DNA from: a bacterium
GTDB taxonomy: Bacteria; Actinomycetota; Acidimicrobiia; Acidimicrobiales; Bin134
Direction: 5' to 3'
Assembly: GCA_028819295.1 (NCBI GenBank)
Contig: JAPPMA010000026.1
Span: 1 to 45,928, forward strand
DNA length: 45,928 nucleotides
The position numbers were made by a program, and so were the translations under genes. Of this stretch, positions 15,993 to 24,773 are shown in pieces (within the stretch, counting starts at the first letter, position 1; every line of letters begins with the position of its first letter). The notes beneath the pieces were generated by a model that was not told the DNA's origin, made no database searches, and saw only the letters and a program-made list of their open reading frames with translations.

Positions 15993-17156
15993 GTGCACGA
16001 GGTTTACCTCGACTACAACGGGTCTGCACCACTCGACCCACGAGTGGCCGATGCCATGATGCCTGCTTTAGCAGGCGGAGTAGGCAACGCTGCTTCGGTT
16101 CATCGCTTCGGTCAACGACAAGCAGCAGCAGTGGAAGACGCACGCGAACGAGTTGCCGCCCTCGTTGATGCCTCCCCATCAGGGGTGATCTTCTGCGCTG
16201 GGGCAACCGAAGCCAATAACTTGGCACTGATTGGGCTGGCTGAAGGCGCGCCTGCTGAGCGGAACAGAATCGTGATCTCGGCAATAGAACACGCCTCAGT
16301 AAGAGAACCAGCCCAATGGCTGCATGAGCAAGGCAAGGCGAAGGTGGATGTCGTCGGGGTTACTCCGGGCGGATTTATCGACCTCGATCAGCTTGATTCG
16401 CTGCTAGGGCCCGACGTCTTGGTCGTTTCGGTAATGGCCGCCAACAGCGAGACCGGAGTTCGGAATCCGATCAAAGAGGTGTCGCAACGAGCGCAAGCCG
16501 TCGGGGCGGTGTTTCATTGTGATGCCACCCAGATGGTGGGCCGACTGCCATGTTCGTTGAGCGATACCCCTATTGACCTCTTGTCGATGAGTGGCCACAA
16601 GATCTGCGGCCCCGGGGGTGTGGGCGCACTGGTCGGCACACGCAAATCGCTACCTCAACTTCGGCCTGTGACCCATGGAGGAGGGCATGAACGAGGCCTG
16701 AGGTCAGGTTCGTTGAACGTAGCCGGAATCGTTGGTCTCGGAGCTGCGGCCAACCTGGTCGTAGAAGAACGAGGCTCCGAATCAGCCAGGGTAAGAGCAC
16801 TAAGGGATCGGCTAGTGGATGGTTTGCGCTCAGAGCTCGCCGGAGTCCACGAGAACGGAGACCCGAACAGACGTCTCCCCAACACAGCAAGTGTGCGCTT
16901 CGAAGGGGCCGATGCCGAGGCGGTGGTGTTCAACATGGATCCGGTGGCAGTCTCTACCGGGTCAGCATGCAGTTCGGGCTCCATTGAACCCTCCCAAGTG
17001 CTCTTGGCCATGGGACTCTCCCGAGATGAGGCATTCGAATCGGTGCGCTTCAGCTTGGGTCGATTCACTACCGAGGCCGAGATTGAGACCGCCATTCGAC
17101 AGACCGTTGAGGCTGTGAAATACGTCCGTGCAATGACCGGAAGCGACGACCGATGA
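15993..17156 (+). CDS. sspA: Cysteine desulfurase of a DNA phosphorothioation system (SspA/DndA-like)
   Basis: A 387-aa pyridoxal-phosphate enzyme that strips sulfur from cysteine and carries it as a persulfide for DNA modification. Visible features: N-terminal YLDYNGSAPLDPRV, the ATEANNLAL loop, SAIEHASV (His), the PLP lysine near 203 in MSGHKICGPGGVG, and the catalytic Cys near 326 in STGSACSSGSIEPS. General IscS/NifS enzymes look similar; the assignment to phosphorothioation rests on the three genes that follow. GTG 15993 has an AGGAG site. Its stop overlaps the next start (ATGA). It opens the lower-GC island. Confidence 0.88.
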   Translation: MHEVYLDYNGSAPLDPRVADAMMPALAGGVGNAASVHRFGQRQAAAVEDARERVAALVDASPSGVIFCAGATEANNLALIGLAEGAPAERNRIVISAIEHASVREPAQWLHEQGKAKVDVVGVTPGGFIDLDQLDSLLGPDVLVVSVMAANSETGVRNPIKEVSQRAQAVGAVFHCDATQMVGRLPCSLSDTPIDLLSMSGHKICGPGGVGALVGTRKSLPQLRPVTHGGGHERGLRSGSLNVAGIVGLGAAANLVVEERGSESARVRALRDRLVDGLRSELAGVHENGDPNRRLPNTASVRFEGADAEAVVFNMDPVAVSTGSACSSGSIEPSQVLLAMGLSRDEAFESVRFSLGRFTTEAEIETAIRQTVEAVKYVRAMTGSDDR

Positions 17157-18208
17157 GGCTTGCCGATGCCGCTGAAGGTGTATTCGCCAGACATGAGACG
17201 TTTCACCCCCGCTACGGATGGTTCCGCAAGGCATATGCCACAGCAGCAGCAAATGAACGTGGCTTCACAGCCGATGATGCTCCGGTTGCAATCGGCGTCG
17301 GAAAGAACATGGTCCGCTCGATCAAGTTCTGGGGCCTAGCGGCCAAGATCATCACTTCGGACCCCGAATCAGTCAACAAGCGCTCACCTGACATGATCCC
17401 CACCCGATTCGGTCACAGCCTCTTCGGGCCAGACGGATGGGACCCGTACATGGAAGATCCCGGCACAGTCTGGCTCCTTCACTGGATGCTTCTCACCCCT
17501 CCATCTCTGTTGCCTGTCTGGTGGCTTGCCTTCAATGAACTGCACGCCGTCAATTTCGATGATGAGATGCTGGCCGGTGCCATAACTGCCCAGATAGAGG
17601 CTGCTGGAGCATGGCAGATGCCTCATCACACTGCGATCGAGAAAGACGTCTCGGCACTGCTCCGCACCTACGCTCCTGCGGTAAGAACCTCACGAACGAG
17701 TTTTGACGATCTACTTGACTGTCCCATGCGCGAACTTGGGCTAATCGTCCACTCTGCCGCCACTGGCAACCACCGATTTGTACTAGGACCCAAACCGACA
17801 TTGCCTGATGAGATCGTGGCCCTTGCCGTGTTGGATTATCTGTCTCGCTGTCGGCAAGGCGGGCGAACGATCACCCTGGCACACCTCGCAAACGAGCCAG
17901 GCAGTCCAGGGCGAGCCTTCAGACTCGGCGAGCAGGACCTCCATGTCGCCCTAGGCAGGATTGCAAAGAAACAACCTTCGATGGAGTTGCTGGCAACTAC
18001 TGGGGCCCAACAAGTCGCATGGACGACCGCTGCTGCCGAGATTGCGGTTGCTGTGCTCAATGACTACTACGAAACGAAGCCCGAGGCTCCAGCCATCGGT
18101 CCTGACGGTGACGAACCAGTGGATCTAGATTTGCTACTTGAGCGATCACCCGCAATGTCAAGGCTCCGCGAAGCCAGTGCACGGAATCGGACGGAGGCAG
18201 TTGCATGA
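17153..18208 (+). CDS. sspB: DUF4007 protein, SspB-like phosphorothioation nickase
   Basis: A 351-aa protein with the DUF4007 signature: FHPRYGWFRKAY near the N terminus, then AIGVGKNMVRSIKFWGLAAK, and GLIVHSAATGNHRFVL with a helical C terminus. In SspABCD systems the DUF4007 protein SspB is reported to be a DNA nickase needed for single-strand phosphorothioation. It overlaps the genes on both sides by 4 bp (ATGA). The functional name follows from DUF4007 plus context; the catalytic residues are not identified here. Confidence 0.85.
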   Translation: MRLADAAEGVFARHETFHPRYGWFRKAYATAAANERGFTADDAPVAIGVGKNMVRSIKFWGLAAKIITSDPESVNKRSPDMIPTRFGHSLFGPDGWDPYMEDPGTVWLLHWMLLTPPSLLPVWWLAFNELHAVNFDDEMLAGAITAQIEAAGAWQMPHHTAIEKDVSALLRTYAPAVRTSRTSFDDLLDCPMRELGLIVHSAATGNHRFVLGPKPTLPDEIVALAVLDYLSRCRQGGRTITLAHLANEPGSPGRAFRLGEQDLHVALGRIAKKQPSMELLATTGAQQVAWTTAAAEIAVAVLNDYYETKPEAPAIGPDGDEPVDLDLLLERSPAMSRLREASARNRTEAVA

Positions 18209-21200
18209 CCACTCTCGCCGACCTTGTATCCGTCTCAGCGCGCTTCGCCCGCTCAGCGAATCTCGAACGGGACGTAACCTCAGTTGACCCTCTTGACGGT
18301 TACATCGTTACTGCACGAGCTGTAGATGTTGTGGATCGTCTCGCCACCCGAGCTACAGGCAGCACAGCGGGTGGGGCTTGGTCAATCACCGGACCGTATG
18401 GGTCAGGCAAGTCCTCGCTAGCTCTTCTGATAGATGGAGCATTCGGTAAAGAAGGGGAAGTACGCAACAAGGCCTTGGACCTCATTGGCGCTGCTTCCCC
18501 CGATCTGAGGGCGAAGATCCTCAATGCCCACAAACTTCATGGCACAGGCCGGTCGGGCTTTTGTCTTGCAGTAGCAACAGCGAGCCGGGAGCCGATAGGC
18601 CACACAGTCCTACGCGCTCTTCACTCGGCCGTCATACGTCGCTTTGGCAGGATCCCACCTCCCACAAAGTTCAAGGCCGCACAGGCACTCTCGGATGCCC
18701 TGTCCGACCAAGCCTCTGACGATCCTCGTCGGACGGGACCATCTCCCACAGCGCTTCTCACGGTCGCCCGTTGCCTTGCTGAATCAGCACCTCTCCTCAT
18801 CGTGATCGACGAGTTCGGAAAGAACCTTGAGGCAATCAGCAGCTCGGTCGATTCCGACCCTTATCTCCTTCAGCAACTCGCGGAGGCCGGGCAGGGAAGT
18901 GAAACCCCAATCTTCACCTTGACTCTGCAACATCTGTCGTTCGAGGACTACTTCTCAACGGCTGGCAACCTGGAACATCGTGAGTGGGCCAAAGTGCAGG
19001 GACGGTTCGAAGATGTGCCCTTCGCGGATTCACCAGCGGAGACGCGAGCCCTGATCGAAACCGTCTTTGAAGTTGACGACTCGCTTTGTGAACGGATCGA
19101 CTCCTGGGCATCAGGCATGGCAACAGCCATGGGAAGGCTGGGACTCGAGGACCTCTCTACCAGTGACGCGGTTGCCGATTGCTTTCCGCTCCACCCGCTC
19201 GCCGCGGCCATCCTGCCTGAATTGTGCAGCCGGTATGGGCAGAACGAACGAACGCTCTTCTCTTTCCTTGCGGGAGGCGATGCCGCAGCAGTTCCAGCTG
19301 TTCTTGCACGACAGGAACTTACAGACACGGATCCACTCCCCGTTGTTGGGCTGTCTGAGGTATACGACTATTTCATTGGAGGAGAAATTGCCGGATCACC
19401 CGGTGTGAACGGGAGCCGGTGGAGAGAAATCGCCACTTGTCTGCGGGATGCGCACGGCCTCAGTGCTCAGGAATGGACCTTGGCGAAGTCAATCGCCATT
19501 CTGAATCTGGTAGGAGCTTCGGGAACGATACGAGCATCGAAGACTCTTCTGGTACAGGTTGAGAAGCGACCAACGCCAACACTCCGGAAACTAGAACAGC
19601 GCGGTCTCATCACATACCGCTCTTTCGCTGACGAATACCGAATATGGCAAGGAAGCGATCTGGACGGCCGCACACTCGTTGAGGGTGCCTCAGCGACCCT
19701 GGCAAAGCTCCCCCTGATCGAGGTTCTTTCGCGCTTCGATTCCCCCACTCCGGTGATAGCAGCCCGCCACTCCGCTGAGCATGACACGCTTCGCGTCTTT
19801 GGCCGCCGCTACGCAACAACATCGGAGGTCGTCAAGCCACTCAGCCCATTCTCGGAGGTTGATGGCGAGTTGTTGCTTCTAGTCGATCCTGAATCCCGCT
19901 GTCCGGCCATCGCCGAAGCCGGATTGAGCAAGCCGATTGTCGCTGCGCTTCCCCCATCCCTTACGGCTTTGGACACGACGGCGCGGAATCTTGCTGCAAT
20001 CCACCAGGCTCTCGAACTGCCCGAAGTGATCAATGACTGGGTAGTTCGCAGCGAACTCGGGGAACAGCTCGCGCAAGCCGAAACGCTTTTTCACGCAGCC
20101 TTCATCTCAACTTTCGATCCGCAGAATTGTGCTTGGTTCCTTCTAGCAGAAGACGGAGCAGAACCTCTGACTAGTGGTCGCGGGACCGCAGCGCTGTCGG
20201 CAGCCGCCGATAAGGCGTACCAATCAGCACCGCGGGTCGGAAATGAGATGATCAATCGCACTGCACTCACATCACAAGGGGCAAAGGCGCGGGGCATGCT
20301 GCTGACCGGGATGATCGAACGCGCTAGTGAAGTCGATCTCGGATTTGAGGGCTATGGGCCAGAGGTCGCGATGTACCGGGCCGTTCTCGAGCGAACTGGA
20401 ATACACCGGCTCGATTCACAGAGCGACACCCTTGTTTTCGGCAAACCTAAGGAATCCTCGCTGCTGCCTGCATGGCAGGTCATGGAGGATGAATTCAGGC
20501 GCTCCAGGAAGCGGCGCGTAAACCTCAACGACTTGCACGCGGCGCTCATGTCCCCACCGATAGGAATGAAGGCAGCAGTGATCCCAGTGGTTGCAACCGC
20601 CGGCCTGCTTGCATTCGCGGACGATGTGGCCATCTACGAGCATGGAACGTTCAAGCCACTGCTTAGTCCAGAGCTGTCAGAACGAATGGTGCGTAACCCC
20701 AGCCACTTCGAATTCAAGCACTTTGCAAACACAGCAGGGGCGCGGCGGCAAGTCATTGACGAATTGGCAGCTCGGCTGGAGGTTCGCCCATCATTCCTCC
20801 AACACCGAGTTGCGAACGTTCTTGCCATAGTCGGCCATCTCGTTTCACAAGTAAACCGACTCGACAACTACACGCTTCGGACTAGGAACCTCCCGGAAAC
20901 CGCTACAAAGGCACGGGAAGCACTTGTCACCGCAGTTGAGCCGGATGAACTCCTGTTCACTGATCTGCCAAAAGCACTCGGTTTCAGGCCAGTGCCCGCA
21001 AACACCAAGACATACACGAAGGCGCGAGACTACGCAAACAGTGTCGGTGAGGCTCTTGAGGTTCTCACTGGTTGCTTTGGCAATCTCCTCGGAGACCTTT
21101 ACGATCTGCTTCTTAAGGAGTGTGGTGAGAACTCCCGCATCGCAGTCGTCGGGCAAGCCGCTGCTCTAGAGAACGAAGTGCTCGATCCGACAGTTCGGAC

Positions 21201-21675
21201 ATTTGTCTTTGCTCTCGCCAACGACAGCCTCCCCGCCGACACGGATTGGATAAAGGCAATTGCGATGGTGGTAACTGAAAAGGCTCCTGCCGAGTGGGCC
21301 GATGATGACTTGGCGCGATTCCGACGTGTAATGCCCGAGCACATTGCCGCCTTCCACCGGTTAGTGGCCCTTCACGCAGAACACAGAGCTGACGGAGGTG
21401 GCCCTTTCGATGCCCTGCGTGTGACGGTCACCCAAGCTGATGGCTCAGAATTGGCTCGCCTTGTTGGGATCGACCAAAGCAGTCGTCAGATGCTTGAGCA
21501 GGTCCTCGATGACGCACTTGAAAAGCTCTCGGAAGTGACCGGTTCTCAGCGGCGTGCTGATCACGCACTCCTTGCACTGCTAGGTGAGCGGATGCTGTCG
21601 ACAGGAAGAACCGAGGAAGGTGCGGGCACAACTGAGGCCGATCTCCCGCAAGTAGAGGAGGCACAAATTGCCTGA
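18205..21675 (+). CDS. sspC: Large P-loop ATPase, SspC-like
   Basis: An 1156-aa ATPase. Walker A GPYGSGKSS is at about residue 63 and Walker B LLIVIDEFGKN has its Asp near 202. The rest is a long helical protein with no other recognised domain. In phosphorothioation clusters of the SspBCD type, the gene between the DUF4007 protein and the PP-loop protein encodes an ATPase required for modification. It starts at ATG overlapping the sspB stop and ends overlapping the TTG of sspD. Its GC content is visibly lower than that of the backbone genes. The position makes the assignment strong; the mechanism is inferred from the family. Confidence 0.85.
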   Translation: MTTLADLVSVSARFARSANLERDVTSVDPLDGYIVTARAVDVVDRLATRATGSTAGGAWSITGPYGSGKSSLALLIDGAFGKEGEVRNKALDLIGAASPDLRAKILNAHKLHGTGRSGFCLAVATASREPIGHTVLRALHSAVIRRFGRIPPPTKFKAAQALSDALSDQASDDPRRTGPSPTALLTVARCLAESAPLLIVIDEFGKNLEAISSSVDSDPYLLQQLAEAGQGSETPIFTLTLQHLSFEDYFSTAGNLEHREWAKVQGRFEDVPFADSPAETRALIETVFEVDDSLCERIDSWASGMATAMGRLGLEDLSTSDAVADCFPLHPLAAAILPELCSRYGQNERTLFSFLAGGDAAAVPAVLARQELTDTDPLPVVGLSEVYDYFIGGEIAGSPGVNGSRWREIATCLRDAHGLSAQEWTLAKSIAILNLVGASGTIRASKTLLVQVEKRPTPTLRKLEQRGLITYRSFADEYRIWQGSDLDGRTLVEGASATLAKLPLIEVLSRFDSPTPVIAARHSAEHDTLRVFGRRYATTSEVVKPLSPFSEVDGELLLLVDPESRCPAIAEAGLSKPIVAALPPSLTALDTTARNLAAIHQALELPEVINDWVVRSELGEQLAQAETLFHAAFISTFDPQNCAWFLLAEDGAEPLTSGRGTAALSAAADKAYQSAPRVGNEMINRTALTSQGAKARGMLLTGMIERASEVDLGFEGYGPEVAMYRAVLERTGIHRLDSQSDTLVFGKPKESSLLPAWQVMEDEFRRSRKRRVNLNDLHAALMSPPIGMKAAVIPVVATAGLLAFADDVAIYEHGTFKPLLSPELSERMVRNPSHFEFKHFANTAGARRQVIDELAARLEVRPSFLQHRVANVLAIVGHLVSQVNRLDNYTLRTRNLPETATKAREALVTAVEPDELLFTDLPKALGFRPVPANTKTYTKARDYANSVGEALEVLTGCFGNLLGDLYDLLLKECGENSRIAVVGQAAALENEVLDPTVRTFVFALANDSLPADTDWIKAIAMVVTEKAPAEWADDDLARFRRVMPEHIAAFHRLVALHAEHRADGGGPFDALRVTVTQADGSELARLVGIDQSSRQMLEQVLDDALEKLSEVTGSQRRADHALLALLGERMLSTGRTEEGAGTTEADLPQVEEAQIA

Positions 21676-22516
21676 AGAAATCCGGCACATCTGCGGCATC
21701 TCGGGAGGCAAAGACTCCAGCGCGTTGGCGGTGTACCTGAAGGACCGGGTGCCCGAGATGGAGTACTTCTTCTGCGACACTGGCGCCGAGCTTCCCGAGA
21801 CCTACGAGTTCCTGACCCGGCTTGAGGTGATATTGGCCAAGCCCATTGCTCGGCTGAACGCTGATCGGGGATTCGACCACTGGTTCGAGATCTTCAGGGG
21901 TGCCCTACCATCGCCCCAGATGCGCTGGTGTACCAAGAACATGAAGATAAAGCCGCTGGAGCAGTGGATCGGCGACGATCCAGCAATCTCCTATGTCGCC
22001 ATACGATCCGACGAGGCCAATCGCAAGGGTTACGTATCTACCAAGCCGAATATCGAAAGCCGCTTCCCGTTCGTCGAAGACAACATCGACCACGCCGGCG
22101 TGATGCGGATACTCGACGATGCAGGAATCGGCCTTCCCGCCTACTACGAGTGGCGAACACGCTCGGGGTGCTACTTCTGCTTCTACCAGCGCAAAGCGGA
22201 ATGGATCGGCCTCGCCGACCGCCACCCCGACCTATTTGAGCGAGCCGTCGCCATCGAGCAAAAGGTCCTCCAGGACGCCGGAGTAGACGGCGATGCAGAC
22301 TTCGGCAAGCAGGCAATGAAAGGCCGCCAGTACACCTGGTCGGGAGGTGAGACCCTCGTACAACTCCGAGCCCGCCGAGATGAAATCCTCGAACGCCACG
22401 AAACTGCCATCGCCCGTACCGCCAGCACCAGGCCAAACCTCCCCTTGGTTGAATCCCTTGCCGATGTGCTAGACGAAGAGGACGACACTGACCCCTGCAT
22501 TGTTTGTGCTCTATGA
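21668..22516 (+). CDS. sspD: PP-loop ATP pyrophosphatase/PAPS-reductase-like sulfurtransferase (SspD/DndC-like)
   Basis: A 282-aa enzyme of the PAPS reductase/adenine-nucleotide alpha hydrolase superfamily. The PP-loop is GISGGKDSSALA at residues 10-21. RWCTKNMKIKPLEQW and RSGCYFCFYQRK supply cysteines likely to bind an Fe-S cluster, and the C terminus ends with DPCIVCAL. It would activate DNA phosphate or sulfur with ATP and insert sulfur into the backbone. It starts at TTG 21668 inside the end of sspC, with a GAGGAG-like site upstream, and its TGA overlaps the next ATG. It is the last of the modification genes. Confidence 0.88.
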   Translation: MPEEIRHICGISGGKDSSALAVYLKDRVPEMEYFFCDTGAELPETYEFLTRLEVILAKPIARLNADRGFDHWFEIFRGALPSPQMRWCTKNMKIKPLEQWIGDDPAISYVAIRSDEANRKGYVSTKPNIESRFPFVEDNIDHAGVMRILDDAGIGLPAYYEWRTRSGCYFCFYQRKAEWIGLADRHPDLFERAVAIEQKVLQDAGVDGDADFGKQAMKGRQYTWSGGETLVQLRARRDEILERHETAIARTASTRPNLPLVESLADVLDEEDDTDPCIVCAL

Positions 22517-24771
22517 CCCCAAGCAAGCCCCCCGGAAAGGTCGGGGGAGTCACAACAGACGAACTGCGACACCGGGATGGCTCGGATCGCCTGCCTGACC
22601 GCTCAGAGCCATCGCTTGGCACCAATTTGCCTGCGCCGTGGGGAAATCCGCCCACACCGGTCCTACCCCGATGGTATTTCGAAGCGCTGCATACCTCTCC
22701 ACTTCCACCAACTCTTCAACGGATAACCCACCCAAACGAGAAGCTTCGATTTCTCGGGGAGTTGAACGGCATCTGGGAGCACAGATCGCTGCCGTTGACA
22801 AAGGATGAGCAAAGCGCGGTGATCAGCTTGGCGTATCGAGTTACCCGGCCACCAGATGAACTCACTGCGATCCCCGCTGGGACCGATGTTCATCGCTTAC
22901 TCCAATGCCCGCTGAGGGTTCGGACGCGGAACAGTATCGGCAGGGCGCTTAATGCCAACTGGCTGGACACCGACAAGCCAGTAACTGTCGGACAGCTCTT
23001 CAAGTTGAAGAACTTCGGCGTGGCTTCTCTGCTGGACTTGATGTGCGTGATCGAAGCGGCCATCACCAGCGGCTATTTTCGATTGCCGCCCCCACCCCAT
23101 GCTCTTGCCTTGTCTCCGTCGGATAAGGCCGCATCTTCAACCTCCCCTGTCCCCGAGCCCATCAACCCCATAGATACCGCCTGGGATTCGGCGGTCCCGG
23201 CCATCAAGAGGCTGTTGGCTGCTTCGAGAGAAATCAACGGCACCCAGACCCTGGCCGAGTGGCTGGACAGCAATCTGGGAGCGCTGGCCTCAGAACTGGG
23301 GATGGGCAGCCGTCTCAATGACATCGCGGTCGTTGATCTGTGCGGCGATCGGCCACTCGCCGAGGAAGTGATCTCTTCTTTGACCGGGTTGTGGGAGTCG
23401 CTGGCACAGCTCGAAAAGTCCATCCTGCAACAGCGCATCCTCGCTCCTGAAGCGTTGACCCTCGAAGAACTGGGTCAAGGGGCAGACTTGACCCGCGAGC
23501 GAATCCGTCAGATTGAGAAGATCGTGGAGAGCCGCCTCCACCATCCGTCCGCTTCAGGCGCGGCAGTAATGTGCTGGGTAGCAGTTCTCGGCTTGATGCT
23601 CCGCAAGCAGTTCGGCCCGATAATCGGCACGGACGAACTCGAAGACCGAATTTCGACAACATTCCCATCTGCCGAGCAGGACAGCGATGACGAACGAGCT
23701 GTAGCTGAAATGGCGCGCTATCTTCTCCGAATGGACTCTGGTTACTCGCTCGCGGACGGCTTATGCGTCAGCCAAATGGCAAGCGAAACAGCAGCGGAAC
23801 TCAGAAGAGCAGCCCAAGACCTCGCCGATGGGGTCGGGGTCATTGCCGAGTCCGATCTCATGGCCCGCCTGCCCGACGATACCTGGCAACGCCACTGGGA
23901 CCAGTTGATCGACATGTGCGGATTGCATCGCCTCAGCGGACATTTATCCCTACGCGATACCTCCAAGGCCAAAGCCAAAGCCGCAGTGATGTCCATCGGA
24001 CGCCCCGCCACCAAGGAAGAGATCGGGGAACTCTGCGGGCTTGCACCGCACCGGGTCGGCGCGCAGCTATCGGCCATCTCCGGCGTGATTCGGGCCGACA
24101 AGAAGCGGTGGGGGCTCGCAGAGTGGATCGAAGACGAGTATGAGGGGATTCCCGCCGAGATTATCCAGCGCATCGAAGAAGACGGGGGAGCCACCCGATT
24201 GGAGCGGCTCCTAGAGGAACTTCCGCGCATGTTCGACGTGGCCGAGGGCAGCGTCGAAGCGTATGCGAAGTCCGCCCGGTTCCGCATCAGCGACGGCTAC
24301 GTCAGCGTGGCCGATCCATCTGCGATCACGCTTCGAGCCCTGGAGGATGTCATCCATGGGCGCACTGCCGAAGGGCTGCCGTTTTGGAGTTTCAAGGTGG
24401 AGGGCCGCTTTTTCGGCGGCTACAGCCTCGCCGGCCTGCCCCCGGAGATAGCCAAGGCTCTGGGCTGCGAGCCTGACTGCAGCCTGCGTGTGCCTGTTCT
24501 AGCCCCCGAGGGCTGCGGCACGGTTTCGGTGCGCTGGCCACTTACCTCGCTGACCGGAGCGACGCTCGGCTACCTAACCGAGCCGCTTCGTCTGCTCGGA
24601 GCCCAACAAGGCGAGCGCATTCACCTCGTCCTCGAATCCTCCGCCAGCGTCTCGTTGCGCCGCCCCAGCCCGCCCCGACCCACGGCTACGCAGCAAGATG
24701 ACAGCGATGACTCATCGGAGCGGGCCAGAGAACTCCTTGAGCGCATGAAGGAACGACGACGAGGATTTTGA
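22513..24771 (+). CDS. Alpha-CTD-like plus sigma-region-4-like DNA-binding protein in the phosphorothioation operon
   Basis: A 752-aa protein. At about residues 133-183 a helix-hairpin-helix segment (RTRNSIGRALNANWLDTDKP then VTVGQLFKLKNFGVASLLDL) resembles the C-terminal domain of RNA polymerase alpha. At about 315-343, LTLEELGQGADLTRERIRQI looks like the HTH of sigma-70 region 4. Other winged-helix-like pieces follow (GRPATKEEIGELCGLAPHRV) and a charged tail (SSERARELLERMKERRR). It has no -10-binding sigma region 2, so it is not a normal sigma factor; it may recognise DNA for the effector module. ATG 22513 overlaps the sspD stop. No catalytic motif was found. It may equal one of the SspFGH/Pbe proteins, which I cannot decide without a search. 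Confidence 0.75.
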   Translation: MTPSKPPGKVGGVTTDELRHRDGSDRLPDRSEPSLGTNLPAPWGNPPTPVLPRWYFEALHTSPLPPTLQRITHPNEKLRFLGELNGIWEHRSLPLTKDEQSAVISLAYRVTRPPDELTAIPAGTDVHRLLQCPLRVRTRNSIGRALNANWLDTDKPVTVGQLFKLKNFGVASLLDLMCVIEAAITSGYFRLPPPPHALALSPSDKAASSTSPVPEPINPIDTAWDSAVPAIKRLLAASREINGTQTLAEWLDSNLGALASELGMGSRLNDIAVVDLCGDRPLAEEVISSLTGLWESLAQLEKSILQQRILAPEALTLEELGQGADLTRERIRQIEKIVESRLHHPSASGAAVMCWVAVLGLMLRKQFGPIIGTDELEDRISTTFPSAEQDSDDERAVAEMARYLLRMDSGYSLADGLCVSQMASETAAELRRAAQDLADGVGVIAESDLMARLPDDTWQRHWDQLIDMCGLHRLSGHLSLRDTSKAKAKAAVMSIGRPATKEEIGELCGLAPHRVGAQLSAISGVIRADKKRWGLAEWIEDEYEGIPAEIIQRIEEDGGATRLERLLEELPRMFDVAEGSVEAYAKSARFRISDGYVSVADPSAITLRALEDVIHGRTAEGLPFWSFKVEGRFFGGYSLAGLPPEIAKALGCEPDCSLRVPVLAPEGCGTVSVRWPLTSLTGATLGYLTEPLRLLGAQQGERIHLVLESSASVSLRRPSPPRPTATQQDDSDDSSERARELLERMKERRRGF

Positions 24772-24773
24772 AG

